Below are positions 46,154 through 56,264 of a DNA stretch of 64,000 bases, in pieces. This DNA is from Berkiella sp964594635. Its GTDB lineage: Bacteria > Pseudomonadota > Gammaproteobacteria > Berkiellales > Berkiellaceae. A model generated the notes under the pieces. It worked only from the letters and a program-made list of their open reading frames with translations. It did not search any database and was not told the origin of the DNA. The stretch covers positions 62,001 through 126,000 of the forward strand of contig CAZQMV010000006.1 in NCBI GenBank assembly GCA_964594635.1, read 5' to 3'. Made by a program: the position numbers and the translations under genes. How positions within the stretch are numbered: position 1 is the stretch's first letter; each line of letters starts with the position of its first letter.

Positions 46154-46974
46154 TCAAAATTCCACCATTTTTTTATGGTTGGTTCATTTTCTCCTATGGA
46201 ATTCAGCAATGCTTTCAGCCTTACACTGATAATGGTATTCCAATCTTCGATCTCTTCTGCTGTTTGGTAGATCATTTGCTCATTCTTCAAATGCCCATAT
46301 GAAAAAACAAGTTGTTCAACACCCTCTACTAACTCCATCGTACGTCCATTAAAATCGGTACTATACAATGCGTAAATGGGTTTATTACTTACATTTGTCC
46401 GTTTGGTTTTGCCAATATAATAAACGGTAGTGGTTAAACGATTTATCATACGATCCTCCGCAACAGGACGCTTTTCCTGCCATCGAAAAAGCATTGCTTG
46501 CTGACAATCCGATGCAATCAAGATGGTTCCTTGCTTAATTGACTGTCGGCTTGTCAATGGTTCGATAGACTGCAACCAGAGTAAATCGCTTGATTCTACA
46601 GCACGTTTAGATACTCTGAATGTCCCCAGTACTTTTTTTGGTAAATCACTTACCTTGATGCCTTTAAAACCTTGTTTAGCGATTATTCCATAATCAACAA
46701 GCGAAACATCCTCTTCAGTAATAATGTTCGCCTCTTTGTGAAGTCGCTGACAGCCCAATACGCCACTGTTACGTAGCGCTTTCCCAAGTAAGTAATCGAT
46801 CGTTCTGGCGTTCACTTGGATCCGAAATAATGCTTGTTGAGTAAGCGCACTTTTTTTAATCAATAAAAAAATATTGACCAGCATACTTGCTATCATTGCA
46901 CTTAACAGTAATGACACTAACAATTCAACAAGTGTCATTCCTTGGGATCTTGGGTATGCAAATTCCCTTCGCAT
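46129..46974 (-). CDS. PilW-like minor pilin
   Basis: The 281-residue protein has the prepilin motif G-MTLVELLVSL (after residue ~12), followed by a hydrophobic helix (LLLSAMIASMLVNIFLLI). Cleavage by PilD before Met and N-methylation are expected. The body contains LLGKALRNSGVLGCQRL and TVYYIGKT, typical of PilW-type minor pilins. It overlaps the PilV-like gene upstream by 40 bases and the PilX-like gene downstream by 25. Confidence 0.8.
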   Translation of the reverse strand: MRREFAYPRSQGMTLVELLVSLLLSAMIASMLVNIFLLIKKSALTQQALFRIQVNARTIDYLLGKALRNSGVLGCQRLHKEANIITEEDVSLVDYGIIAKQGFKGIKVSDLPKKVLGTFRVSKRAVESSDLLWLQSIEPLTSRQSIKQGTILIASDCQQAMLFRWQEKRPVAEDRMINRLTTTVYYIGKTKRTNVSNKPIYALYSTDFNGRTMELVEGVEQLVFSYGHLKNEQMIYQTAEEIEDWNTIISVRLKALLNSIGENEPTIKKWWNFEWPLILSN

Positions 46975-47189
46975 CTCTTATTTCCTTGGATCTGACTATG
47001 TGGATGCAAAGCCGTGAATAACACCGCTGCATCTCCTTGCATTCGTAATTGACTTGATTGTAGATCATGGCGAGCTTGTTGGATCTGACGCAATGCCACT
47101 CCCATTATCATGAGAAGAGTTGTTGAAAAAAGGACTAATGCAATCAATGATTCAACTAAGCCAAAACCAGCGCTTTGCATTTTTTTCAT
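46935..47189 (-). CDS. PilV-like minor pilin, short
   Basis: The 84-residue protein has the prepilin site G-FGLVESLIALVLF (cleavage after residue ~8) and a pilin helix to ~35. Only about 48 residues remain, much shorter than usual PilV proteins (~150 or more). It is either a minimal variant or a truncated gene; no continuation in another frame is evident because the PilW-like gene occupies the sequence. It is first of the three overlapping pilin genes. Confidence 0.7.
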   Translation of the reverse strand: MKKMQSAGFGLVESLIALVLFSTTLLMIMGVALRQIQQARHDLQSSQLRMQGDAAVLFTALHPHSQIQGNKRCEGNLHTQDPKE

Positions 47190-47271
47190 TTTTGTTGATT
47201 TCTTCAGGCCAATAAAAACGATGCCACACTAGAGCATGTCTTAAATGAAAGCAAGCCCTTTTTTAATGTTA

Positions 47272-48288
47272 TTAAACTGAAGAAATTGATTTGATAATTT
47301 GCTTAACGAATGCTGGCCCTTTGTAAATCAAACCAGAATAGATTTGAATCAATTTAGCTCCCGCAGCTAGTTTCATTTGTGCTTGTTCTGGCGACATGAT
47401 GCCTCCTACCGCCACAATCGGTAAACGATCACCCACTTCTTGGTAAATCGTTCTAATCATATTGGTAGATTTTTCAAACAAGGGTTCGCCACTTAAGCCT
47501 CCACTTTCGTTAGCATGTGAACTTTGCAAGTTGGCAGGTCGCAAAATGGTGGTATTGGTGGCAATGATCCCTTCCACTTGCAATGCAAGTAAATCAGTTA
47601 AGAGCGTTTTCAACTCATCCCTTTCCAGATCAGGCGCAATTTTAACTAAAATGGGCACGGTTTTATGATAGTGATCGCTTAATGCTTTTTGTTGTTCTTT
47701 TAACGGCAATAAAATACTTTTTAATAGATCGCCTTGTTGCAACTTACGCAGATCTTGTGTATTGGGTGAGGAAATATTCACTGTAACATAGTCTGCATAT
47801 TGAAAAACTTTTTGATAACAAGCAACATAATCCTGCCATGCATCATTGATATCTGTCTCTTTATTTTTGCCAATATTCACACCCAAAGGACAAGATGATT
47901 TCACTTGTTGTAACTGTGACACCAAATAATCGACGCCTTTATTATTGAACCCCATACGATTGATAATCGCCTGGTTTTCAGGCAAACGAAATAAGCGTGG
48001 TTTAGGATTACCCACTTGAGGTCTTGGTGTTATTGTCCCAACTTCAATGAAACCAAATCCCATCGCAGCCCAGGCAGGGATACACTCAGCATTTTTATCT
48101 AAGCCGGCAGCTAAACCAAGCGGATTGGCAAAATGTAAACCAAAGCACTCGACAGGATTTTGTGTGATGGGTTTTGTATGGCGAAAAAGCCCCACTTGGT
48201 GGAGCTTTTTTAAGGACCAGAGTGTCGCATTATGCGAACACTCAGCATCGACCGCAAATAACAGCGGTCTCATTGTTTGGTAAAACAT
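47272..48288 (-). CDS. pyrD: Dihydroorotate dehydrogenase (quinone), class 2
   Basis: The 338-residue FMN enzyme has GLHFANPLGLAAGLDKNAE, EVGTITPRPQVGNPKPRLFRL and VNISSPNTQDLR with the catalytic Ser of class 2 enzymes. VKIAPDLERDEL, TNTTILRP and GGLSGEPLF complete the family pattern. The N-terminal extension (FYQTMRPLLFAVD) is the membrane-contact helix. It oxidises dihydroorotate to orotate with quinone in pyrimidine synthesis. Its ATG follows directly on the stop codon of gdhB, so translation is probably coupled. Confidence 0.95.
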   Translation of the reverse strand: MFYQTMRPLLFAVDAECSHNATLWSLKKLHQVGLFRHTKPITQNPVECFGLHFANPLGLAAGLDKNAECIPAWAAMGFGFIEVGTITPRPQVGNPKPRLFRLPENQAIINRMGFNNKGVDYLVSQLQQVKSSCPLGVNIGKNKETDINDAWQDYVACYQKVFQYADYVTVNISSPNTQDLRKLQQGDLLKSILLPLKEQQKALSDHYHKTVPILVKIAPDLERDELKTLLTDLLALQVEGIIATNTTILRPANLQSSHANESGGLSGEPLFEKSTNMIRTIYQEVGDRLPIVAVGGIMSPEQAQMKLAAGAKLIQIYSGLIYKGPAFVKQIIKSISSV

Positions 48289-51200
48289 TTAGGCAACTCG
48301 TTTCGAATTACAATCTCGTAAACTTACATTGGCAATTTCCATCAACTCACGAAGTGCAACTGAATACATTGTGAACTCTCGTTTACTGATAGATTTAAGA
48401 TCGTTAATCATATGCTTCCAACGATCAAGCATTTCTTTATGTTGCGCCATCCAAGCATCGATTTGCGCTTCAACATTATCAACATCTTGTTGCATCATCA
48501 TCACAGCAACTGCCAAATTACGTTGCTGACGATCTAAATCATCTCGAATAGCAGCCCGTGCCAATGAATCCCAGTGATTTGCAACAGGGTGATTCTTGAT
48601 TTGTTCACGGAACCAACCTAGCTCTAATCGTGCCCCAATCGCATAGTAAGTAATGGTAACTAAATCAACGGGTAAATTGTGCGTTGTTGCGGCATCGACA
48701 ATATCTAACGCAGAAAACATCGCACTCATTTGCGCTGTCACTAAGGCTGTTTCTTGTGGTACATTTTCGTCCATTAATTCTTTGGCGAACTCTAATAGAT
48801 ATTCTTCAGCAGTTCCTTGAATCGCATGATGTAGCCCTTCTCGCACCTCATCCATCTTCGGTGCAAAATGATTGATCACTTCACCAATATCCATATCACC
48901 AATTCGATGACGCAAGAACCAACGCGTACCACGACGCACTAAACGATTAAGCTCGTGAAGCATTTTGACTTGGATATCCGCTGGTACAATGAAATCTAAG
49001 GCATTGACCGCTTCACGGAATTTGGTCGCTCTAAAGATTTCTTTAGCGGCAACATAGCCACGCATGATTTGTGGTACCGTTGCGCCTGTTTCATCTTGTA
49101 AGCGATGGATAAAACCAAGCCCCATATCATTAATAACTGAATTCGAGATCTGCATCGCGATTAATTCACGTTTTAGGCGATGCTTTGGCATTTCTTGACT
49201 GTAGCGTTCTTGCAATACTGCTGGGAAAACGGTTATCAATTCTCGTGCGATATATTTGTCTTCAGGTACATCGGATGCAAGAATTTCACTTTTTAACATG
49301 GTTTTGCAGTAAGCAAGCAGCACAGCAAGCTCAGGTCTTGTTAACCCACGACCACTTTGCTGGCGAATAAGCAGATCTTCATTAGAAGGTAAAAACTCAA
49401 GGGTTCGATCAAGGTTACCAAACTGCTCTAAATGATCAACCAGTCGACAATGCATTTGAACGTTCTTAGCCGCATTAAATTCAGCCACACTAATTGCTTC
49501 AATTTGACTGCGATTATCTTCCAAAACGGACTCTGCAACTTCTTGAGTCATTTCTCCTAATAGAATATTGCGTTGCTTTTCGGTTAAGTCACCCGCTGCT
49601 ACAATACCATTCAGTAAAATTTTAATATTGACTTCATGATCGGAACAATCTACACCACCTGAATTGTCGATGGCATCCGTATTGATTTTTCCGCCATTGA
49701 GCGCATATTCTACGCGACCCAATTGAGTAAACCCAAGATTTCCGCCTTCGCCAACAATTCGGCAACGCAGTTCTTCGCCGTTAACTCGAAGCCCATCATT
49801 GGCTCTATCGCCTACATTAGCGTTATGCTCATCTGATGATTTAACATAGGTGCCAATGCCACCATTAAACAACAAATCCACTTTCGCTTTTAAGATGGCT
49901 CTGATCAGCTCATTCGGAACGATTTTGGGTTTGTTTATGCCTAAGATGTCTTGCATTTCTTGAGAAAGTGTAATCAGTTTCGTTGAACGAGAGAAAACGC
50001 CGCCGCCTTTTGAAATCAGCTTAGGATTATAATCTTCCCAAGATGAGCGTGGTAAATTAAATAATCGTTTACGTTCTTCAAAACTCACTTCAGGATCCGG
50101 ATTGGGGTCAAGAAAAATATGGACATGGTTGAAAGCCGCAATCAACTGAATATGGCGTGAAAGTAACATGCCGTTACCAAACACGTCCCCTGCCATATCA
50201 CCAATACCCACAACAGTGAAATCAGTCTTTTGACAATCTACCCCTAGTTCCCGAAAATGACGCTTAACTGATTCCCATGCGCCTCGCGCAGTGATCGCCA
50301 TTTTCTTATGGTCATAACCCGTTGAACCACCAGAGGCAAATGCGTCATCTAACCAGAAGTTATATTCTTTTGACACCGCGTTAGCAATATCTGAGAAGGT
50401 TGCTGTGCCTTTATCAGCGGCAACAACTAAATACGGATCATCCGCATCGTATCTCACCACATCGATAGGCGGATTAACTTTATTTTCAATTAAGTTATCT
50501 GTTAGATCGAGCAAACCATGAACAAATGTTTTGTAGCTCTCGATGCCTTCGGTCATGATTTCTTCGCGAGTACCTCTGATAGGCAAGTTCTTAGGAACAA
50601 AGCCCCCTTTAGCGCCCAGCGGTACAATGACGGCATTTTTAACTTGCTGCGCTTTCATTAATCCAAGGACCTCGGTACGGAAATCTTCACGACGATCAGA
50701 CCAGCGCAAACCACCTCTGGCAACCTTGGCACCTCGTAAGTGCACACCTTCAACTCGCGGTGAATAAACAAATATTTCAAATAAAGGACGAGGCAACGGC
50801 AATTCAGTCATTGCCGAAGGATCGAATTTAAATGATAAATAATTTTTGGAATTACCTTGAGCATCTTGTTGAAAGAAATTTGTTCTAATGGTTGCTAAGA
50901 TCACTTGCATATAACGACGAATAATTCGATCTTCATCGATATTTTTGACTTCATCTAAGCTATTTTTAATTTTTAACCGTAATTCATTTGATATCGCATT
51001 GCGTTTTTCTTGCGCAAGCCTTGGATCAAATCGAGTGATAAAGAGCTGCACTAAATCATGAGTAATATTGGGAACGCCCGCCAATACATCTTCGATATAA
51101 GCTTGCGAGAACGTAAAGCCAATTTGCCACATGTATTTTGCATAAGCGCGTAACATAGTCACTTCACGCCAATTAAGCCCCGAACTTAATACCAGTCGGT

Positions 51201-53163
51201 TAAAGCCATCGCTTTCGGCATGACGATACCAAATGTGATAGAACGCTTCTTGAAAGATCTCTTTAACTGCATCGACATTCAATTCTTTACCCGATGTATG
51301 AACCATACCAAAGTCGTTGATCCAAACGATTTTGCCATCTTTAGTGGTAATTTCATGAGGTCTTTCGCTAATGACGCGTAATCCCATGGCTTCTAGCATT
51401 GGAATAATATCCGAAAGCGGGATGGAAGCACCTGGGCTATATAATTTAAAACGCAAAATGCCATCTTGCTCATCAAGCGGCTGATAGAAACTCATTTCCA
51501 GACTATTTTTTTCTGATAATTTTTGGATATGATTCACATCATAAACTGCGGTTCGAACATTATAATCTGCTCGGTATCCAGCTGGGAAAGCATTGCGATA
51601 GTTATGAAAATAGCGATTGCCCTTTTCTTCGCCAAAATGCTCAGAAAGCGCATCTCTTAAATTGTCTTCCCAAGTGCGGCTGACTTGAACAATTTTGTCT
51701 TGTATATCATTGATACTGTATTCAGCTGCCATATCGTCTTTAAAGCGAATAACATAATGAATTCGCGCTAAAATAGACTCAGAAAAACGCGTTGAGAATT
51801 CGGCTTGATGACCATGCAACTCATCCGTCAGAATTTTTTGTATTTTTTCGCGCAATTTAGAATTGAAGCGATCTCTTGGTACAAATACTAAACAAGAGAA
51901 TAATCGCGCAAAAGAATCTTTTCTAATAAAGATACGAATTTTTTGCCGCTCTTGTAAGTGTAATACTCCCGTTGCAAGATCGTATAATTCTTCTACACTT
52001 CCATGGAAGAAATCATCGCGCGGCAATGTTTCCAGAATATTCATCAAGATTTTGCCATCGTGACTTTCTTCTTCGACATTCGCACGTTCCAAGATCTTCT
52101 TGACGCGCAAACGTAACAAGGGAATATATTGCGGACTACGGTTATAAGCCACAGACGTATAAAGACCAATAAATTGATGTTGTCCAACCACATTACCTTG
52201 GTCATCAAAGCATTTAACCACAATAAAATCAGTGTATGTTGGACGATGCACCGTCGATATTCTATCGGTTTTACCTAAAATAAGCGGGTGTTTAGAAAGG
52301 GCTAATTCTTGGGCCGCTTTGGTCATTTCTTGAAAGGGTTCAAAATAAGTTTCACCAAATTTTTTCAAAATACCCAATGCAGAGTCTTTATCAAATGACC
52401 ATTCGTATGATTGATTCGTGGTTTTAAGTTTTCGCCGACAATAACCTAAAAATGTGAAATGGTTATTATTGATCCACTTTAAAAATTCAATAATTTCCTC
52501 ATCAAGATCTTTCTTGCTCGATTGGCCAATTCGTTTTTCTAAACCTGTAATAACATCGTTCATGGCTTTGGTCATTGGTTGCCAATCTTGAACAGCCAAG
52601 GTCACTTCTTGAATAGTGCCTTCTATCGAAGCACGCAATTGATCTAGAACAGCGGGATCACTTTGTCTGTCTATTTCAATAAAGATCGGCATTTCGGTTG
52701 GGCGACCATTACCATTTGCTGACTTGCCCATATATACATTAGAAATGAGCCCTTTATCGTCACGTTCAATTCTTAACCCATTGGTATGTAAAATAAGGTG
52801 AACATTAAATCCTAATCGATTTAAAACCATACCAACCGATTCAATTAAAAAGGGTAAATGATCATTCGCAATTTCAATGACTGTATGGGTCGATTGCCAA
52901 CCATGTTGTTCAAACTGCGGATTGTAAACACGCACCTTAGTCTCGTGCAGGTGGCGATGATTAATGAAATGCCAAAATGAAACTAATGCACCATACAAAT
53001 CGATGATATTACGATCGAGCAAATCCTCTGGTGCCGCACTTAAGTAATATTGCTTAACAAATATCTCAATCAGTTTTGCTTCACTTGCTGGCAATTTTTC
53101 TTTGACTAGAGCAATTACTCGCCCTATTAGTTCCTCACGTGCTTCTTCCAGCCGACGTGCCAT
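48289..53163 (-). CDS. gdhB: NAD-specific glutamate dehydrogenase, ~180-kDa type
   Basis: About 1624 residues from ATG 53163 (GAGG five bases upstream); a GTG at 53169 is less likely. It is the large GDH-180 form: ACT-like regulatory regions occupy the N-terminal ~700 residues. The catalytic domain has GAKGGFVPKNLPIRG (~850), with the substrate-binding Lys, and FTVVGIGDMAGDVFGNGMLLS (~985) in the NAD-binding part. A long helical C-terminal domain follows. It deaminates glutamate to 2-oxoglutarate, feeding the TCA cycle and possibly KorAB. This suits growth on amino acids. Confidence 0.94.
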   Translation of the reverse strand: MARRLEEAREELIGRVIALVKEKLPASEAKLIEIFVKQYYLSAAPEDLLDRNIIDLYGALVSFWHFINHRHLHETKVRVYNPQFEQHGWQSTHTVIEIANDHLPFLIESVGMVLNRLGFNVHLILHTNGLRIERDDKGLISNVYMGKSANGNGRPTEMPIFIEIDRQSDPAVLDQLRASIEGTIQEVTLAVQDWQPMTKAMNDVITGLEKRIGQSSKKDLDEEIIEFLKWINNNHFTFLGYCRRKLKTTNQSYEWSFDKDSALGILKKFGETYFEPFQEMTKAAQELALSKHPLILGKTDRISTVHRPTYTDFIVVKCFDDQGNVVGQHQFIGLYTSVAYNRSPQYIPLLRLRVKKILERANVEEESHDGKILMNILETLPRDDFFHGSVEELYDLATGVLHLQERQKIRIFIRKDSFARLFSCLVFVPRDRFNSKLREKIQKILTDELHGHQAEFSTRFSESILARIHYVIRFKDDMAAEYSINDIQDKIVQVSRTWEDNLRDALSEHFGEEKGNRYFHNYRNAFPAGYRADYNVRTAVYDVNHIQKLSEKNSLEMSFYQPLDEQDGILRFKLYSPGASIPLSDIIPMLEAMGLRVISERPHEITTKDGKIVWINDFGMVHTSGKELNVDAVKEIFQEAFYHIWYRHAESDGFNRLVLSSGLNWREVTMLRAYAKYMWQIGFTFSQAYIEDVLAGVPNITHDLVQLFITRFDPRLAQEKRNAISNELRLKIKNSLDEVKNIDEDRIIRRYMQVILATIRTNFFQQDAQGNSKNYLSFKFDPSAMTELPLPRPLFEIFVYSPRVEGVHLRGAKVARGGLRWSDRREDFRTEVLGLMKAQQVKNAVIVPLGAKGGFVPKNLPIRGTREEIMTEGIESYKTFVHGLLDLTDNLIENKVNPPIDVVRYDADDPYLVVAADKGTATFSDIANAVSKEYNFWLDDAFASGGSTGYDHKKMAITARGAWESVKRHFRELGVDCQKTDFTVVGIGDMAGDVFGNGMLLSRHIQLIAAFNHVHIFLDPNPDPEVSFEERKRLFNLPRSSWEDYNPKLISKGGGVFSRSTKLITLSQEMQDILGINKPKIVPNELIRAILKAKVDLLFNGGIGTYVKSSDEHNANVGDRANDGLRVNGEELRCRIVGEGGNLGFTQLGRVEYALNGGKINTDAIDNSGGVDCSDHEVNIKILLNGIVAAGDLTEKQRNILLGEMTQEVAESVLEDNRSQIEAISVAEFNAAKNVQMHCRLVDHLEQFGNLDRTLEFLPSNEDLLIRQQSGRGLTRPELAVLLAYCKTMLKSEILASDVPEDKYIARELITVFPAVLQERYSQEMPKHRLKRELIAMQISNSVINDMGLGFIHRLQDETGATVPQIMRGYVAAKEIFRATKFREAVNALDFIVPADIQVKMLHELNRLVRRGTRWFLRHRIGDMDIGEVINHFAPKMDEVREGLHHAIQGTAEEYLLEFAKELMDENVPQETALVTAQMSAMFSALDIVDAATTHNLPVDLVTITYYAIGARLELGWFREQIKNHPVANHWDSLARAAIRDDLDRQQRNLAVAVMMMQQDVDNVEAQIDAWMAQHKEMLDRWKHMINDLKSISKREFTMYSVALRELMEIANVSLRDCNSKRVA

Positions 53164-53383
53164 AGCCACCTCATCGCTTGATCTTATGTTTTTTAATATT
53201 ACAACTTAGATTGCAGTTAAGATAGAACGCTTTTATAAGCTACCCTGCAAACTATATGTAGATTGTGCTCTCATTTTATCGACCATTACAGCAATAAGAA
53301 ATAGCAATCATTTAAGAATAAGGCTATGGATAAATGCAGTATTACTGATAATATTGCGTGATAATGGTATATGAAGGTGTTTC

Positions 53384-54565
53384 ATGATGCATACTTATCG
53401 TTTCCTCACAATTATTATCCTGCTAACTCTTACAGCTTGTGCAAAAAACCCTGTGACAGGCCGCCAAGAACTTCATTTTGTTAGCACCGATAAAGAAATT
53501 AAAATGGGCCTAGAAAATTATCAATATGGCCAACAAGCAAGCGGTGGCCAATACGCAGTTGATCCTGAGTTATCTGCATATGTGCAAGAAGTCGGTCAAA
53601 AATTGGCCAAAAATAGCGATAGACCCGATCTGCCATTTGAGTTTGTGGTTCTTAATGATTCCGTGCCCAATGCCTGGGCCCTGCCAGGTGGCAAAATCGC
53701 GGTTAACCGTGGCTTACTCACCCATCTTGAGAATGAAGCAGAGCTCGCTGCTGTTTTAGGCCATGAAATCACTCATGCAGCCGCTCGCCATGGTGCCAAA
53801 GCGATGGAACGACAAATTATTATGTCAACAGGATTAGTCGCAGCAAATGTCGCTATTGCTGCTAGTCATAAAGAAAGTGATCCTGTTTATAAAGACAAAG
53901 CGTTGGCTGCCAGCGCTGCTGCCGCAGCAGGGTTAATCAGCACCAAATACAGCCGTGAAGCTGAATTAGAAGCCGATTCCTATGGCATGGATTATATGGT
54001 GAAATCTGGTTACTCCCCACAAGGTGCTGTTAGTCTGCAACAAACCTTTGTTAAATTAATGGATAAAAAATCACCTAATTGGGTTGAAGGCTTATTTGCT
54101 TCTCACCCACCTTCGGAAGAAAGAGCGGCAACGAATAAACAGCGTGCTTTAAAAATGCCACAAGATCTCACCCTGGGTGAAGCGCGCTTTGCACAAAAAA
54201 CAGCAAAACTAAAGAAGAACCATGCAGCCTATGAGGCTTACGACGAAGGCGTAAAAGCGTATAAAAAAGAAGAATATACGCAAGCACTCGCTTTAACCAA
54301 CAAAGCTATCGCACAAGTTCCAGATGAAGCTTTATTTTATGGTTTACAAGGCGATATCTTTGCAAAGCAAGATCATAAAGATCAAGCAATGACGGCTTAT
54401 CGAACCGCCATTTCGAAAAACCCTAACTATTTCTATTATTACCATCAACGTGGTTTATTATTTGAAAAAATGGGTAAAAAGACCGAAGCAAAAGCGGATT
54501 TAGATAAAGCGCAGAAGTTATTACCAACGGAAACTGCGGCAGCCGCGTTAAAGAAATTGGCATAA
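53384..54565 (+). CDS. M48-family metalloprotease lipoprotein with C-terminal TPRs
   Basis: The 393-residue protein begins with a lipoprotein signal (LTIIILLTLTAC, lipid on Cys ~19). The zinc protease core has HEITHAAARHG with the HExxH motif near 128 and the third ligand in EAELEADSYGMDYM. From ~285 to the end are TPR-like helices (YDEGVKAYKKEEYTQALAL). The architecture matches BepA/LoiP-like periplasmic proteases that manage outer-membrane protein quality. AAGG precedes ATG 53384 by six bases; 53387 is an alternative start. Confidence 0.9.
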   Translation: MMHTYRFLTIIILLTLTACAKNPVTGRQELHFVSTDKEIKMGLENYQYGQQASGGQYAVDPELSAYVQEVGQKLAKNSDRPDLPFEFVVLNDSVPNAWALPGGKIAVNRGLLTHLENEAELAAVLGHEITHAAARHGAKAMERQIIMSTGLVAANVAIAASHKESDPVYKDKALAASAAAAAGLISTKYSREAELEADSYGMDYMVKSGYSPQGAVSLQQTFVKLMDKKSPNWVEGLFASHPPSEERAATNKQRALKMPQDLTLGEARFAQKTAKLKKNHAAYEAYDEGVKAYKKEEYTQALALTNKAIAQVPDEALFYGLQGDIFAKQDHKDQAMTAYRTAISKNPNYFYYYHQRGLLFEKMGKKTEAKADLDKAQKLLPTETAAAALKKLA

Positions 54566-54570
54566 TGATC

Positions 54571-54616
54571 CCCACGCGGCGATTTGCTCACAACCGTGAG
54601 CAAATCTTACGCGGGG
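54571..54616. terminator. Large hairpin between convergent M48 protease and hemH genes
   Basis: An 11-bp perfect inner stem (GATTTGCTCAC at 54581-54591 with 54596-54606) is extended by outer CCCCACGCG...CGCGGGG arms. The element spans the convergent gene ends and reaches the hemH stop. It probably ends transcription on both strands. Confidence 0.65.
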
Positions 54617-55686
54617 CTAATTTCTTGTGCGGCTACGCCGCTGTCGACAATAGGCTCTCTTTTTATATTAGCCTTAACTATATTTGCCAAACCTTTGATC
54701 CATAAGGGATGCGAATTTAGGCATGACACCAAGGTAAATTCTTTACCACCCAAATCTTGCCATAACCCTTTGGCTCGAATGCCTATTTCTTCTAAGGTTT
54801 CTAAACAATCGGCCACAAAAGAAGGACTCGCAACTAATAAATTGCGCTTACCACCTTGGATCAATTGTGACATCACTGTCGACAGATCGGGGCCAACCCA
54901 GGGAATGCGTCCCAGTCGAGATTGAAAGACCACATGATAAGAATCAATCCCTAACTCTTGCGCTATCAAACGCGAGGTTTCATAGCATTGTGCGCGATAG
55001 CAAAGCTGATTTTCTGCTGAGATGGTATTACAAGGTTGATTTTGCAAACACGTCGCTTGACAAGTGCTGGCTCCTTTTTGAATTTGTCGCCATGGTAAGC
55101 TATGGTAACTAAACAAAACACAATCGGGTTTTTTATCTTGCAAGTGCGGCGCCATTAAAGCAACCTGCGCATTAATATAATCAGGTTCGCGAAAAAAATC
55201 ACTGACAATGGTTAAATGCGGAATGTGCTGCTTAGGCAATAAGCCTTGCATCACTTTGGCAATGGCAGAACCACTGGCAGCGGAAGAATATTGTGGAAAT
55301 AATGGCACAATGATGACAGAAGAACAGCGAGCTTCTAACAATTTTTCTATGGCTGCCCAGACACTCGGTTCACCATAACGCATACCAAGCGCTACATGAT
55401 ATTGCTCACCTAATTCTGCTTGTAAACCATACAATAGATCTTGCGAATGAAATAATAAAGGCGAGCCTTTTTCTTGATCCCATATCGCTTTGTAAGCATG
55501 CGTTGTTTTACCCGTGCGAAAAGGTAATATCACACTGTGCAATAACAGTTGGCGCATCCAAACGGGTAAATCCACAACTCTTGCATCGCTTAGGAATTCT
55601 TTTAAAAAAGCTCGTACAGCCTTTTTATCGGCCCTGGCAGGTGTCCCTAGATTCACTAAGAGCACACCCGTTTTTTTTAACGTCAT
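54607..55686 (-). CDS. hemH: Ferrochelatase
   Basis: The 359-residue enzyme has the ferrochelatase pattern: GVLLVNLGTPARAD, ALGMRYGEPSVWAAIE, VPLFPQYSSAASGS, FSYHSLPWR with the metal-site His195, and FQSRLGRIPWVGPDL. It inserts iron into protoporphyrin IX, the last step of haem synthesis; haem is needed for the cytochrome c peroxidase in this window. Five Cys (209, 213, 219, 229, 234) cluster in one loop after the active-site His, which may bind an iron-sulfur cluster. AAAGG precedes ATG 55686 by six bases. Confidence 0.93.
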   Translation of the reverse strand: MTLKKTGVLLVNLGTPARADKKAVRAFLKEFLSDARVVDLPVWMRQLLLHSVILPFRTGKTTHAYKAIWDQEKGSPLLFHSQDLLYGLQAELGEQYHVALGMRYGEPSVWAAIEKLLEARCSSVIIVPLFPQYSSAASGSAIAKVMQGLLPKQHIPHLTIVSDFFREPDYINAQVALMAPHLQDKKPDCVLFSYHSLPWRQIQKGASTCQATCLQNQPCNTISAENQLCYRAQCYETSRLIAQELGIDSYHVVFQSRLGRIPWVGPDLSTVMSQLIQGGKRNLLVASPSFVADCLETLEEIGIRAKGLWQDLGGKEFTLVSCLNSHPLWIKGLANIVKANIKREPIVDSGVAAQEISPA

Positions 55687-55832
55687 GGGTTACCTTTTGT
55701 TACCATTTACCATAAAAGCTAATTGAATCACTTATTAACTGAACCAATAGGTCTGATTGTAATCAAAATTGCTTCTAGATAATACTTTCAGGCTCTACCA
55801 GTAAAATGCCTCAATATATAAAGCTCCAGTTG

Positions 55833-55871
55833 TTTCATATGAAATATATATGCTATATTATTTCATATGAA
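55833..55871 (+). promoter_or_regulatory. Paired palindromic operators and promoter of the Xre/RES toxin-antitoxin operon
   Basis: TTTCATATGAAA (55833-55844) and TTCATATGAA (55862-55871) are two palindromes sharing one core, with centres 28 bases apart. They flank TATATATGCTATATTAT, which can serve as the -10 region. Twenty bases later the antitoxin starts. This arrangement predicts autoregulation by the antitoxin or the toxin-antitoxin complex. Confidence 0.7.
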
Positions 55872-55891
55872 TATTTCTTGGGAATATCAAA

Positions 55892-56263
55892 ATGCAACCT
55901 AATAAACGTGCAGATGCAACAAACGTAGTCAATAAAGCCATTGTTAAGGCCACGCTGCATTTAAATCTCTCGCAAAAAGATTTGAGCCAAATCATTGGTT
56001 CAAGCCCCCCACAGCTTTCTCGGCTTTTTAAAACAGGAACAAACTGCATTAATGCCAATACTAAAGAATGGGAATGTGCGCTGCTTTTTTTAAGGATGAT
56101 CCGAAGTCTTGAAGGAAATATTGGGGAAGACCCCAATCAAGCCCAAGAATGGCTCACTCACTATAACCATCATTTATCTGCCAAGCCTATCGATATGATC
56201 AAAACAATTTCAGGCCTCAATGAAGTGGTCATTTATCTGGATGCTATGCGAGGCCAAAATTAA
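55892..56263 (+). CDS. Xre/MbcA/ParS-type antitoxin (RES-Xre system)
   Basis: The 123-residue protein has an N-terminal helix-turn-helix (LHLNLSQKDLSQIIGSSPPQLSRLF, ~26-50). The C-terminal DUF2384-type domain ends ISGLNEVVIYLDAMRGQN, the element that blocks the toxin's active site in related systems. The toxin gene starts 1 base after its stop. Two matching palindromes upstream predict autorepression. Confidence 0.85.
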   Translation: MQPNKRADATNVVNKAIVKATLHLNLSQKDLSQIIGSSPPQLSRLFKTGTNCINANTKEWECALLFLRMIRSLEGNIGEDPNQAQEWLTHYNHHLSAKPIDMIKTISGLNEVVIYLDAMRGQN

Positions 56264-56264
56264 T

